From NCBI GenBank assembly GCA_964020975.1, contig OZ026623.1, forward strand, positions 87,807,041 through 87,871,040: DNA of 64,000 bases, read 5' to 3'. The DNA comes from Hermodice carunculata (Eukaryota > Annelida > Polychaeta > Eunicida > Amphinomidae). The position numbers and the translations under genes were made by a program. Shown here one piece after another: positions 46,981 through 60,473 of this stretch. The notes under the pieces were generated by a model. It ran no database searches and was not told the origin of the DNA. It was given only the letters and a program-made list of their open reading frames with translations. Numbering within the stretch: the stretch's first letter is position 1; each line of letters begins with the position of its first letter.

Positions 46981-49004
46981 TAAAGTAGTTCGCCATGCAA
47001 AAGCCAACAAATGTAGCTCCTCATCAGATTCGAAAAGAAAGATATTCCGGCGAAGAGGATATATACGAAAGGACACGTATCAAAAAGCCTGTAATTTGCC
47101 ACACGTACACTTAAAAAAAACTGTTTTGATAGGAAAAGAGACAGGTAAAGCATATAAAACACATCTTTTCTTTAATTTGACTGTAACAAATTAAGTTCGG
47201 TTTGTGCGGTCGGAACAAGAAGACAGCAATCATGACTGCTCTATCGTAATTTTGCAATTTCATATTGCCATCTTTCTCCACCTTTCACTTGTCACAATTA
47301 ATCCGTTTGTTGGTCGAAATATGTCAGTCTTAATGTCGAAACATTTTTACATAAAAAATTGAAAATTTCAGCAATAAACAGGTGCGTTAATATATCGATA
47401 AAGCTGTGCTCATCTTGGGCCCACCTCAATTTGAACACACGTCTGTTCTCATTTTCGTGGGTTGCAGGCAATAAGATGGATATGATTCATTTTTGACAAT
47501 ATTTCTCCTTTTAAAGCTAAAGAGAATATGGTGCTATTCTATTGACAGTCACACTTTAAAATAGGAAAAAATGTTCAACGGAGGTCTGATTTATTATTGA
47601 ATTGCCTTGCAAAAGGTTACTTTTTTATAAATAGATATTGAGGGCCGGGCAAAACAAGATTATTCTACATTATACATCCTAAAACATTTTCTGCAGAGAA
47701 AGTAAATATTACATTTTACTTTATTTTATGTTACCTAAAACCAACCAAAATAAAGCAAAACGTACATCCATCAAAGCTACATTTTTGGTCACCAGTCACA
47801 AAGGTTAGGTAACTTTTGCATTCAGTCACGGTAACTGCATCACTCTAATTCTGTACATACATTAAGTAATACCCGATAAAATTGAACCACCTGTACTATT
47901 GCAGAGATGTGCCAGCACACAGAACTTGTGCTTTTCATGGAGACATTGTGCATACATTTCAAGGGATCGGATTTCATGTCCCGTGCCACTGCGTGGTGTG
48001 GATTTAAGCGATGAACTTCATTTGCATTACGTTAATGAGCTTATAGCCTGTCAACCCCTGCAGAGTATGCTTATATTTGTATTTTTCGTCTTTGTTATAC
48101 GCTAAAAAGTGAACATTTTGACTTTTACCTGCTCATTCTTCGGAGATCTGCTTAAAGCTGAAAATTGTCACTAGATGGCGTGAACAAACAGGAGAGGCAA
48201 GAAAATAGTTCACAAGTTTATTCAAAATTTTTATTTTTCTGTTTCACAAATACAATTTACAAACAAAACGTTTAAACTTTCAGCATTTAATGATTAACAA
48301 GTACAATTAACAGGTAGCTTGCAGGTTTAATGAAGTCAGCACAGAAAAAAAGTTCAGCTCCCGTGAGCCTGTACACTGCATTAAACAAACGCTTTAAACA
48401 GACATGGCCGCACCATGGACCGTTTGGGCCACCTGCTTGGTTTACCAGTGAAAATCTGCCAAATTCGCGTCAACAAAGTTGCTTAACCCGAACATTCCTC
48501 CTTCACAATAATCTTATGGGCATTTTACAACATCGACATGTTGAGCCCTTATATTTTCCTGAATCGATCGATATTGGCACCGGAAGTTGTGGGCTCATTC
48601 GTGAGGTGAGAGCGATTTACAAGATCAAGACCTTGTTTGCACCAGTAGGCGCCGTCAAGAAGGTTCCTGACTCTCTACCCGTAAATAATGCGCCATATGA
48701 TTCTCTGAAAATAAAGCTGACTCTAAAAGTGCGTTTTGACTTCGGAGAATTAAGGTAAATATGAAAACAATTGTTGGCATGTTATGGCTTATGGAGCCGT
48801 GGGACAGTAAAAGGAGTACCAGGAATCATTGCGCACTGTGAAGAAGCCATTGTGTTTATGCACAGATAAATTGGTTTTGCTTGTTCTATTTCTTCTAATG
48901 CTAAAAACCTATGCATATTTTGAGCCATTATTTGCGCATGCGGCATACGAAGCAAGCAACCAACAACCGCCTTGTTATGGCAAGATTTTTTATCATTCAG
49001 TCCA
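46979..49004. other. No firm gene
   Basis: A 142-codon ORF at 48330-48758 ends at AATTAAG|GTAAAT and is the longest non-repeat frame in the window after the LINE and OSR, but a frame of this size is expected by chance in 64 kb and no domain is recognised. Confidence 0.5.
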
Positions 49005-49625
49005 TAATTATATATATGTGAAACTCTTTTCACATATGTGTAATTAATTTTACATATGTGCAGAAGAATTTCACACATGTAAAATAACTAAATAATTAAA
49101 CATATGTGAAATCGTTTTACACACATGTGCAAAATACTTACACATCTGTCCAATAGTGTTATACATATGTACGCGTGTATTTTTGACATTTCATATACGT
49201 GTAAAAGTATTTCACATACATGTAAATTTTTTGCATATGTGAAATAAGCACTTTATCACGTATGTAAAAAAGATGGGCACTCATGTGAAATTCTTTTCAC
49301 ACATATGTAAAACTATTTGATACATGTATAAATGAAATTCACATATATGTAAACCTTTTCAACATGTGTGAAATACATTGTTTGAAATGTGTGAAAATGA
49401 TTTTCATATCAAGTGAAATTCTTTAATACATATAGGTATACATTTGTAAATATATACAATAATCCTCTATTTCATATATGTGTAAATCTTTTTCAGTTAT
49501 GTGTAAACCTTCATGAAATAAGTGTAAGATCTACACGCATGTAAAATAGTTTAAGACATATGTACACTTATTTTTAAATTTCACATATGTGTTGAAGATT
49601 TTCACATATGTAAAATATGCATTTC
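49005..49625. repeat. Array of about 25 CATATG/CATGTG-type palindromes
   Basis: Short palindromic motifs of the form TTTCACATATGTGTAAA recur about every 25 bp for about 600 bp, with variants CACATGTAAA, CATATACGTG and CACACATATG. The spacing and flanking T/A runs are irregular, so this is a degenerate interspersed motif array and not a classic tandem repeat. Many copies contain an E-box (CANNTG). Confidence 0.75.
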
Positions 49626-50545
49626 TTGCGGTAATTTCAAAAATGTTTGTGACAACTGTCAGGTCAAAGTCAAGGTTTCTGGGCTATATGATGCTATTCA
49701 CCTTATAATGTCATGGTCAAATATACAGGGTGTGAGGGAGGGGAGGCGTCTTATGTAAATACAAAGATCTGCAAGTAGCACTATCACCGCAGAAACACAA
49801 GCTTTTGTTAGGATGTTATTTTTTCAATATTTACCCACTCCTATCCTTACTTCTTAATGGGCTATAAAACAAATAATTTACTCTCAGAAAAACCACTAGT
49901 TTGATCCTGTTACCATATTTTTCATCTCCTTGATTTGGTTTCCCTTTGTTACATTAAAACATGAAGTATCCTATGAATATTATATCTGTCATCCCCCAAA
50001 TAATGCAAAATACATTGGGTGTATATTAATTTGTTTATCTGCAACCATACGTCTACAGTAAATAATTGGGTCTGTGAGTTCAACTGATCCACAACATGAA
50101 ACCATATCAAATTCACATGGATACGTGATCTGAGTGGATTTAACAAAATGGCATGCTGTTTACACTGAGACTGTACCGTATAAATGAGTTGGCATTTGTT
50201 TTTTTTAACGTTTTTTTGCTACCCTGACTACATGACGAAAAAGATGTGTGGCGGTGGGGTGGGAGAAAATCCAATAATCTCTCGAAGACATATGCACGGT
50301 GCCATATAGATGTCGGTCAAAAAGGCAGGTCAAACTTTAAAGATATGAACCCGGCATTAAAGTATAGATAGAGCTTGCCGTTGACGAGTGTTTGCTAAGT
50401 ATCTACCTTTGGCATTGCCGATTTGAACCAAACATACCTGGTGGAGGGAGGTTGTGAGATCAAAAGAAACGGTAAGCTATGGTGACAGAAGGCTCTTGAC
50501 GGCCTGACAATTTTGAAGACATGATTTACGTTATACTGTATGAAC

Positions 50546-50601
<56 letters not shown>

Positions 50602-50688
50602 ATATATACACATACATATATATATATACACATACATATATATATATATATATGTATGTATATATATACATACATACATATGTATATA

Positions 50689-50772
<84 letters not shown>

Positions 50773-51892
50773 ATATTATTGCAGAGCACTGCGTGCAGCT
50801 TTTGGTAAAGGGGTGTTATGGTATCCCGTTACCAACATAAAAGGACAGCATACGCCACACGGCTAACTGAAGCTCTTTTCTTTCTCATATGCAAAGGAAA
50901 GAAACAAAACTAACTCAGACGGAAGAACGGAATCCAATCACGAATTGCTGTATCAAGATACTGGCAGATGCCGACTCATTTTCAAAAAATGCATTTGGAT
51001 CAAACAGAGGCAACAGAGGCAAAACGTCCGCCAGTCAGTATTTATGATAGGTCAAAGCAGGATCTGCAAAAATATGTCAAGTTCAATGAGGTTCAATATT
51101 GTAAAGTAAATTTTATTTTATTCGCTTTGCACGTCCCAGCCTTATAAGGTTAATCACTTCTGCAAACTTTATAATAGCAAAAGTGCGATATTATTAAAGT
51201 TCGACAAGATTCGAGCCAGACAAAACTGACTCACAGACATTGGACACACCGAACTACAGGTCATAATGAATGCTGAATGAATACCATTGGTGCCGGGATT
51301 GTACCTCAGCTTTACGTCATCAAAAATGAAACGAAGTACAAAGTTCTTTATATTCTGAGTGTTCTTTCCGACCGTTTTTCACTCACACTAACTTCACAAG
51401 CGGAAGTTTTTTTGAGACGATGTCACGCTCAAAGCAAATATTACAAGAACACGGACCTTTATACACAGGAGACCTTCAAGTACCGATGGACGCATGCTGT
51501 TGCACAAAAGGCAGGGTGCAGGCTGTCAAGTAGCTAAAAAATCCGAAGTAATGTTTTTGATAACTTGAGATTGAGACGTTCAATAACACTGCTGTCGTTT
51601 TATCGTGATTCACATTTATATCCACAAGGCCAAGCGTACATATTACGTTTTTCCATTGCCAATTTCGGCAATTGTCGATAATTTGTGTCCTGAGTTGATG
51701 ATACTAGGTTCACATTCTTTAAAAACCGACCGTCAAGTCAACACCAGCGTGCCTACTCTAACAGCGCAGTGACCAGAAAAATGGCGCTCGCCGAGGAAAG
51801 CGGTTGACGCAGAGAAAAAAATGTGACATTAAAAGTACATAAAGAGAAGTAATCCGACAAAACATCAATTAACATGCACATAGTCATTGACA
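49626..51892. other. No gene seen
   Basis: Unique AT-rich sequence around the long AT tract at 50547. Confidence 0.65.
50547..50769. repeat. Long (AT)n with ATGT/ACAT inserts
   Basis: About 220 bp. The inserts CACATACAT and ATGTATGT recur, making the tract self-complementary. Confidence 0.93.
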
Positions 51893-52051
51893 GCCGAAAA
51901 AAGTTTCCTTTTAAAAAGGAACCAGACTTTATTGGTACGAATGGGAAGTTGCAACTCCGGTACCAGTTGAATACACATTTGTCCCAACCGATTTTTCCTC
52001 CCTTTATACCAGTAAAGTCTGGTTCCTTTTTAAAAGGAAACTTTTTTCGGC
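51893..52051. mobile_element. Foldback MITE with 43-bp inverted repeats
   Basis: The arms start GCCGAAAAAAGTTTCCTTTT and reach GGAACCAGACTTTATTGG; the right arm is the reverse complement with one mismatch. Total length is 159 bp. The flanks CATTGACA and CATTCACA look like an 8-bp target duplication with one change. The mirrored peptides FPFKKEPDF in ORFs on both strands are a by-product of the inverted repeat. Confidence 0.75.
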
Positions 52052-52454
52052 CCATTCACAAATTTCGGTACTCCATCGCATATATTTTCCATATATTTTC
52101 AATAAAAATACATCGCTTTTTACACATATCCATCTTAGGTTTATGGTTATTTCAGCCAATCACAACACGAAAAGCTATGTATGGCATCCACGTTTGTTTG
52201 ACCATGCGCAGAACGTACACATGTGATCCCGCCCACATGTCCGATTGCTTCATAATTACATTGACCCTGTGAACGGCATTTTAAGTGAATATGTTTTCAC
52301 AACCCTTAGTTTAAATTCTGTTTCACATTTTATACTACCTCACATCTCGATAGCACATTGCTTTTTCTATAATCTTTCCAGTGACCAAAGAATATTATGA
52401 GCCAATCACAATCGATTCTTCCTCAATAAGTGAGTACCGAAATTTGTGACTGGG
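52049..52454. mobile_element. Adjacent inverted-repeat element, about 400 bp
   Basis: CACAAATTTCGGTACTC at 52055-52071 has its exact reverse complement at 52432-52448. Extended by CCCAKT the match is 23 bp with one mismatch. The interior is AT-rich and non-coding. It abuts the foldback element on its left. Confidence 0.55.
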
Positions 52455-53685
52455 CTGAAGTGGAATTTTTGGGCACTGTATCTTTGACAAAGAAATATGA
52501 AACTGTTAATAGTATAATTGAATGCGGAGGTCCTAATCCCTGATAGTGAAACAATATTAGACTGCGTACAGTCTGGCAAAAAAGAAAGAAAGACGCAAAC
52601 TGAAACAATAAACGACCATGGCCCGTAGGAGATGTTGTGCAGGCAATCTCAATATGGCAGTTCATTTCGAGTGACCATCACAGACCTAGGACTAACCCTA
52701 TGAGACATATTTGAATGTTTCAGAAAACATCGAGCATTTTGACGTTCTTATAGTTTTGTATTATTCCATATCAATATATAAATTTGATACAATGTAAGGT
52801 CCGCTCAATAAGTAGAGGTGGAAATCAATAGCCGTCCATACAGGCAATTTCAAAACGGAGACCGCTCCCTTTTCAGTATCCTCCAAATACAAAAATACAG
52901 GAAACAATCTGCGGGCGCTGACTACTGTGAATATGCCACTTCACCCTGATGATAGGTTAATATCTAATATCCTTTATTTCTAAAGGGGACTACGTACCTA
53001 TGCTATAGGAAAAATATCCTAAATAGAATTTAATCCGCAAGCGGTAATAAAACCATAGATTGAGCTAAGGAAGAAAGCAGCCACGAAATTAGAGATTTCT
53101 TTTAAAGTACATGCAATTGTGGGATTGTGTGTGGATATTAATCTCAGCTCTCATAGACACGCAGAAAACTAGAAGCAAACTGTCACACCATATCAATAAA
53201 CGTCGACTGCGTTGTTGACAACTCAACAAAGCCGGTCCCTAAGGGTATAGATTAAATGACACCGATAGGAGCATCTGTGTATACGAACAAATTGACGTTA
53301 GTTAGACTGATATATCCTCTGGTAGCAACGCGGTCTAATAGGTCTGCACGGACACAGCCCTTGTCGCCTCAACGCCATGATATCAAATATTTGAATATGT
53401 CAACCAACGAGTTGGGGACAAGACGTTATCAACATCGAACCCATTATGGGCAGTAATTGTCACTCAGATAGGGGACACGATCCAGTATGTCAACTCAGAT
53501 GTGACATTTGTCTCGCTTCAGTTTCAATCACTTGTTGCGGTTGTCCAGTTGATTGTTTGCTGTTTTCATTAGTGCATTAATTCTATATATGCCCGCTTCA
53601 TTGTTAGAATGAGTCTCTCAACATCGCGTTGGATCACGATCAAATAGACTTTTACCAACAGTAATACGGCATATGCATTTACCTT

Positions 53686-53688
<3 letters not shown>

Positions 53689-53745
<57 letters not shown>
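53689..53745. repeat. (AT)n microsatellite
   Basis: About 28 pure units. Confidence 0.95.
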
Positions 53746-53748
<3 letters not shown>

Positions 53749-54366
53749 TTATACATATGTGTGTGTGCTTCACCAAGCGGTTGGCTGATGATGGTAAAAG
53801 GTTTTTAGAAGACAATGGCAAGCCACAGAATGACAGACATTCAACAAATCTTTAATAAATTAATATGAACAATATGTATCTGCTTAAGAAGCCAACACTA
53901 CCTTAACCAAAATGCAATTTACAAAAGTCTACAAATCTTAAAAAAGCCCACATGATAGACCTAATCCGCACGCGTATAAATGAAGAAAGCAAAACGTCTT
54001 TTTATAGGTGAAGTTTTTGATCGTGTCGGTCATCATTACACAGTTTTGTAATCTATATAGTGTTTTCCTTCGCATTGCTTGGGAATCAAACCACGTAGAA
54101 CTGCCGAATAATGTACATTGCTGAAAATGACCAGTTTTCCTCATCACGTTTTTTTAAAGGCAAGTTTGTTCCTGCTAAATCAAAATAAAATTCCTCAAGC
54201 AGGTCTAATTGTTATGTTTGCTATTTTCGACTAACTATATTCATTGTGACATTTTAATACGAAATTTTCTTTAAAATGCATTGTATGTTAGGTACAGTGG
54301 GTTAGGGTTTAGTAGGTATACCCCCAATCATCTCACACACAGACGGATTTTAATTTGACATGAATG

Positions 54367-54477
54367 ACGGGTAGTAGTACTAGCAGTAGCGGTACCATTA
54401 AAGTAGTAGTAGAAGTAGTAGCAGTAGTAGGAGTAGTAGTAGTACATGTAGTAATAGTAGATGTAGTAGTAGTACAT

Positions 54478-54529
<52 letters not shown>

Positions 54530-54548
54530 CAGTAGTAGTAGAAGTAGT
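54367..54548. repeat. (AGT)n microsatellite
   Basis: TAG triplets with ACATG and GCAG interruptions. Val, Leu and Thr repeat ORFs are artefacts. Confidence 0.93.
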
Positions 54549-56508
54549 ATGGCTACTTTCACGTGTTGGTAGCACAACAGTTTAAAACCTCGCACAAGTG
54601 TGTTTTCATAGTTTTTCTAGTTAATATTATTTATCATTTATTTTGATCTTTATGTGCTTGTTTCTTTGATACTGAATCCTGCTCCTCCTCTTCCTCATCA
54701 TCACCTGTAACGAACGTATTGATGAAATTTATTCTATAGGTTGATGATAAAATAATTCGAATCAGTTTATACGTTTGTCAGTTATCTTTGTAAAGCTTGA
54801 TTTTCTTCCACGTTTATTTGACCTGCTCAACGGTGACCTGCAAAGTTGGAACTGTTGACCACTGTAAACAACTCTGTGGGTGACCAGTATGAACAGTTCC
54901 GTATTTCAATGAAGCAATTTTAGAATTTGAATGAGATTTCCTGTTTCCGGAAATTGTCAATTGGCATTGTACGGGCCTGTGTTCTTTGTTCCAAAGGAAA
55001 AAAAATTATGTTCCTGTTCCCAGAAAACAAAGGTCCTTGTGTCCTGGTTTCTGAAGCCTCCTCTCGCCATTTTACAAATAGTTTTCAAAGTAAAGTCATA
55101 TAAGGACATAAAGTGATCAGTATTCCAAGTAGCCCCTCAACCTTGTCCAACGACAGTGACAGCAGGCCAAAGCATTGATTTTGTGACATAAATATGAACA
55201 ATCTGTTATGGTGTAATCATCATCCAAACATTTGTTTTCTCAAGGAATGAACAATGAATGAATATTTGCTCCATAACTATGTTTCATTGCAAGAAATATC
55301 TAGTCTGCCTCGGTTCCTGGAAATAAAATATATGGATGCATGCAAAATGCCAATGATCATTGAGTCCAAATAACATTTAAGTGACATTTTACACTGGTTA
55401 TGCCTTCTCGTTACAATATGTTATTTATCGGAATTTTGACATCGGGCTAGAATTCAGAGGTAAAATAAAATTCAAATTGAAACACAACCAAGAGTGAAAC
55501 AGAATTATTATTATTTTCTGCAGCATTGGCAATTTGGAACCAAGCAGTCTGCCCCCTTTCAAAGGTAACTTTGAGTTCGGTCAAGCTGATGCGAATGTTC
55601 ACTACAATCAGGACGTGTCGGAACTTGTACAACTGTCATAACTTCAACAGCCCATGTGATCAGGCAAACTTCATTTTTAAATAGGTCCATACATTGTCCA
55701 GCCATTCAAACGTGATGAATAAGGCGATATTATGTATGATACTTTGGCTCAAATGTTACAAGACGATGACTATTCTTACTCTCTTCTACACGGTAATCTC
55801 AAATAATAATTGCAGCCATTATTATTTCATCTTGGAGCAAAAATTAAATGTTATAATTATCATCGCTGTCATCAATCATCATTATAAAACTGGCAAAATG
55901 TGAACGCACTGAATGAATGATTCCCCCGCAATAAATCTCATGCAGTACATATCAGTGCGGTGAAAGTTGTTATATACAGCGCATTTCGATAAAGTTCTAT
56001 TAAAGGCTGTGTTAGCATTGGTGTTCATTAGGATGCCACCCTGGGTGCAGATGTTCTGTGCTTATCAAGGGTCGTAACTTCAACAGGAGTTATGTTGGCA
56101 GACTGCACACGGGCCTCCTAATGACATTTGTCAATCGCACGTGCCTCGCACGCGCAAAAATCAACCGTTGAACATTTGATCACATATGTTCCCGCTGAAA
56201 AGTCTGTCAAAAATATTACATTGCATCGGAGTATTTTGCTACAGTTAGAGCGGCACTGCTATGATTCTAAATTCTCGTTAGGGATACACATTCGCATTTT
56301 TTCCCGTGTGTAACAAGGTCCATTCAGGACGGTTAACATTGAAAAACGTTCTCAACAGGGGAAATTTGCATCCGAGCTGGGATTCAACTCGGGAAATCTG
56401 AACCCGAGAAATTCCGTTCTGTGAGCAATTCTTAAATATTCCGCGATACGTAAAGTGATTGTGCATTGCTGCGCAGAGTAAAAGTCCGTTTAGATATGAT
56501 TTGCGCGT

Positions 56509-56630
<122 letters not shown>

Positions 56631-57763
56631 TACTGCTAGGTGAATAAAATTTAAGGCGCTTCAATTTAGACTTAAAAGCTGAAGCAGGTGTTTTAGCCAA
56701 TTTAGGGATCAAAGGATAGCATTTTGCTGACGCTTAGTTAACAATAACAAATCTGCATGTCACATGTGTGTGGTAGTATATCGGTAATAGTAATACTGTA
56801 TATAACTATTTTTAAAATTGTCGACGAATAAAATGACAATAGGCCTTCAGTTTATGTAAACATTGTGACATCAATGCCTCAAGCACGCAAGCTATTCTCT
56901 AGGCCTATAGGCTAGCTAGAGAAAGAATACATTTTGCTCTCAGGAAGTCATTTTCCATTCCATCATATCAACATGGTTGCTTTCCACATTATTATACAAC
57001 ATAACAACCCAGAAGTTGCTAATGTTACCAAAGAGGGGAATAATAAAACATTGACTCTACTGCACAGACAACATTGTTCGCTCACCAAGTTTGTAACTTG
57101 CATATTAGGCCTATAGGCCTGTATCATATCGGACTCTCAATGAACATGTGACGAGACGCTTCAGACGTGTACATGTCCAACATTTTGAACATTTTATTAA
57201 ACATTAAATGACAAAATAAATACAAACTTTAATTACCTTCCTTATAGCAATGGCTTATTGAATAATAGCGGTCAAGGTACAGAGTTATGATGCTACCATA
57301 CTAATCAGGGTAATTCCATTTTTTTAAAGTTTACATTTAAATATCTTTAAAACAACAAGTGCACAGTGACCCAAAGGAACGGTGTCCCCCGCCACAATAT
57401 ACCTTGTTGGAGGCCAATTAGTATACAATGTATACCAGGCCTAATTAAGAGATTTCGATATCACTCTAATTTCCATAATTATGCTATTGACCATTTAATA
57501 TCTGACGTACACTGAGCAATGGCTGTTGCGTCTTAAATTATAGTAGGCTTATTTGAAACAAATGAAATTTTAAATAATCTCAAAAGTAGCGTTGATCGAG
57601 ATGTTACTTAACCTACTGTGATATGCACCTAGTTCCACTTTGTCGGTTTAGACAGATTGGTTGCTGAGCAAATCTTTTCCAGTTTTATTCATCATTCTTT
57701 AAAGATCTGTATTGAGTACAAGTTTACTGAATTTTAATCCCCAGCATACATTTACAAGCGTCC

Positions 57764-57765
<2 letters not shown>

Positions 57766-57802
<37 letters not shown>
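57766..57802. repeat. (AT)n microsatellite
   Basis: About 18 pure units. Confidence 0.95.
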
Positions 57803-57805
<3 letters not shown>

Positions 57806-58615
57806 GTAATTAGATAAATGAATTTTGAGCCCCTTGTAATGACAAGTCAAGTTGTCTTTAGTTTTTTTGTTTAAACTGCACCGTCTGCCACAGCTCATGT
57901 GCTGCGCTCTGTGTCCCCGTGAGCAACCGCAGCCGCGGTTTTTTTTTTTCTGGCTTGATCCTTTAATAGACTCCACCGATTCTTCCAGTGAATATTCAGC
58001 AAGGCAAAATATAGCAGGGTGCACACTATGTATCGCTATCTGACGAAAATATCAAATAAGTTTTCAATCGGACCAAAACAGAGTTATATTAACTTCTAAT
58101 GCGTGTCAGTAAAAAACACTCTATCATCCATGTTGCCTGTCTGGCCAGGGTGAACAGGTCAACAATTGCAGTAAAACCAGAAATGTTACCAACAGATGCC
58201 ATCTGCACCTCCATATTGCCAAGGCGAGAGACCGTGACTTCTGTGAAATGTCCGCAGTAACCCCAGGGGTGATCCTTATTTTTTGACAAGTGATAAGACG
58301 CAGGGTCTCCGAAATTTTGAGACTAATAATTTCATAAATTAACAAAGGCTACAGCATAAACACACCCGATAGTGAACTTTGTCTTGGGGACATGTAAAGT
58401 CTCGCACCTTGTGTTAACCCTTCCCCCCTCTTGTATTTAGATCAAGTCAAAAGCTTCCCTCTGCCAGCGAGCAACCTACGTGAAGAAAAGGTGTGAACTG
58501 GAACATGTTATCTTGAAAGGTCTCATCTACAATTTTCATTTAAATTCTTTTTTTATTTCGTTTGAAAGTAGTTCAAAACTTTGCAGCAGATATTTGACCA
58601 CCTGCAGGTTCTGTC

Positions 58616-58630
58616 GGGGGGGGGGGGGGG
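58616..58630. repeat. Poly(G), 15 bp
   Basis: Uninterrupted G run. Confidence 0.95.
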
Positions 58631-58927
58631 CACCAGCGGGGAAAAAGTCACTGGTTATAGGATCATAATCAAGTACTTTGTTATTATATCGTGATGTGTG
58701 CAAATTGTATTTTTAAAGAGACAAAGAAGGCAAAACTATATAATCTTCATCTTTGCTCGCGTCACGTGACCACCTTTGGTGATTTTCATCCACCATATCA
58801 GACAAGCAGAAGAGGATTTCAATCTTTTCTTTGTCTTTCTTTCTTCTTTCTTTTTGAAAATGTAAAGTCACACATGTATACACTAAATAAACAAACATAT
58901 TTACATTTATGTTTTTATATGCATATG

Positions 58928-58930
<3 letters not shown>

Positions 58931-59014
<84 letters not shown>
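58931..59014. repeat. Self-complementary (AC)n(AT)n(GT)n microsatellite
   Basis: AC run 58931-58960, AT run 58961-58978, then GT run to 59014. The AC and GT arms can pair across the AT centre. Confidence 0.95.
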
Positions 59015-59016
<2 letters not shown>

Positions 59017-59198
59017 TGCGCTCATTCCCCGGTAAGCAGGTCGGCAAGCACCTGTCTGCAACTACCCGTGTAAACACCTGACTATTATTATGAAAGCTTC
59101 TGGGACCTTGGTGACTCTATGGACGTGCACATGGATGTACTGATTGGTCATTATTTTTACCATATGGTCTACGAAATTTCGTTCAAGCCCAACAATGT

Positions 59199-59363
59199 TT
59201 ACACAACATTATCCAACATGCTGAAGTTCCACACAGGGCTGCGGTGATGTGCCCGGGTGATGTGATCCATCTGATGCGTGGAGTCCTCCGTCGTGCTGGC
59301 TGTACCCTCGGCTGGACTGCGTGACCTGACTCTTTCGAGAACCCGATGCCTAATTTTCGGAAA
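59199..59363 (-). CDS. Candidate terminal coding exon, minus strand
   Basis: Read on the minus strand, a good acceptor (gtcttgtttcag) is followed by 54 codons and TAA. The protein starts FPKIRHRVLERVRSRSPAEG and ends HHRSPVWNFSMLDNVV. The exon is GC-richer than its surroundings, polar and protein-like. The protein is not recognised. The rest of the gene would lie at higher coordinates, perhaps beyond the window, on the far side of the repeat nest at 60.4-63.9 kb. Confidence 0.3.
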   Translation of the reverse strand, partial: FPKIRHRVLERVRSRSPAEGTASTTEDSTHQMDHITRAHHRSPVWNFSMLDNVV

Positions 59364-59366
59364 CTG

Positions 59367-60200
59367 AAACAAGACGCCAGCCACGCCTGCTGTGTTATAA
59401 CTTTCAGTGTTAATATAACATAAATAAAATTTGCAGAGAAGAAAATATAAATCCGAATTAGAATTGGGTGAAACGTCCATTGTGGTGATGCAGAAGAACA
59501 AAAAAGGTTGAAACATTTTGTTCATTGTAATATTTCGTCGCTCTCTCTCTCCACTCTTTTTCTGTATGACAAGCATGATGGTGACGTCTCCCTAAAACCC
59601 AGAGCAAGGACACAGTATTTTATATGTAATATTTAATTCCCTGTGAGACCTGTCTATCATTGATAAACAGTAAAACTAATCAGGCATGTAATGGTCAGAG
59701 TCCAACTTGATGTATTTTAATATTATATAGAGGAAGTGTCAGAGTAGCCGATTGGCCTCCAACTGGGATATTGAATTTTCTTATCAGATTAAGAAACACA
59801 AGTAAAACCAACGGAATGGAACAATGGTCTCTTCTACAAAAATGGAAGTTTCAACAAATTATTATATACACCATCGGTGGTCTTTGAGTTATACACGGGA
59901 TGAGACTTGTAGAATCTTTAAGTGGGCCGAAACCATTATGACAGGTTTGTATTTTTACAGACGCAAAGATACACAAATATTTGTTCTTGAAATAAAGCGA
60001 AAGCGAAGCTTATTTTAAAGAAATAATAATTCTATTTTAACCACATGGAAAATTCGCTACACAATGTTGAACCGCCGCAGATAAGTTGACTATCAACAAA
60101 TATACACCGTGTCACACAATATTTGTTTCCGTATAATTTGTCATAACGACTAAATGAGCATGAGGGCCAGTGGCACCTCGCAAACAACATATATATATAC
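59367..60200 (-). other. Possible intron of the minus-strand candidate gene
   Basis: AT-rich with no repeat of note. It separates the candidate exons at 59199-59363 and 60201-60287, whose phases are compatible. Confidence 0.2.
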
Positions 60201-60287
60201 CCATTCACAGGCCACTTTGCCGTGATAGTTTCTCGTCTGTGACACCTGGCTGGATAGGACGCTTTTCTCCAAATGAGGCATCATTCC
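60201..60287 (-). other. Candidate exon of the same minus-strand gene
   Basis: On the minus strand, attattgcag is followed by two open frames. In one, 29 codons (GMMPHLEKSVLSSQVSQ, ending KVACEW) run to a weak donor G|GTATAT in phase 0, which would join in frame with the exon at 59199-59363. In the other, the frame closes with TGA at 60205, giving an alternative terminus NDASFGEKRPIQPGVTDEKL and onward. Neither is recognised. Confidence 0.2.
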
Positions 60288-60473
60288 CTGCAATAATTTT
60301 TATCATGAATGAATGAACTTCATTCAGCGGTGTCAAAACAATACACTTTGACATTTTGCCATGAACACATACACATGAACAATACATGCGTATTTACAAA
60401 CAGACACACAATGTAAGCACTCTCAAGTAATTAGAACAAATATTTACAAGGAGAAAAAAGAAAAACAAGAAAA

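Noticed and set aside
46572-47162. 196-codon minus-strand ORF
   Set aside because: Its length comes from an (AT)n tract that reads Ile-Tyr in the middle; the flanks show no domain.
48330-48758. 142-codon ORF without repeats, ending near a possible donor
   Set aside because: Frames of this size are expected by chance in 64 kb of six-frame sequence. No domain and no partner exon.
50395-50840. Overlapping Ile-Tyr rich ORFs
   Set aside because: They are by-products of the long AT tract.
56370-56420. tRNA-like box B resemblance (GGGATTCAACTCGGG)
   Set aside because: No cloverleaf can be built around it and box A is absent; a tRNA-derived SINE is also not supported.
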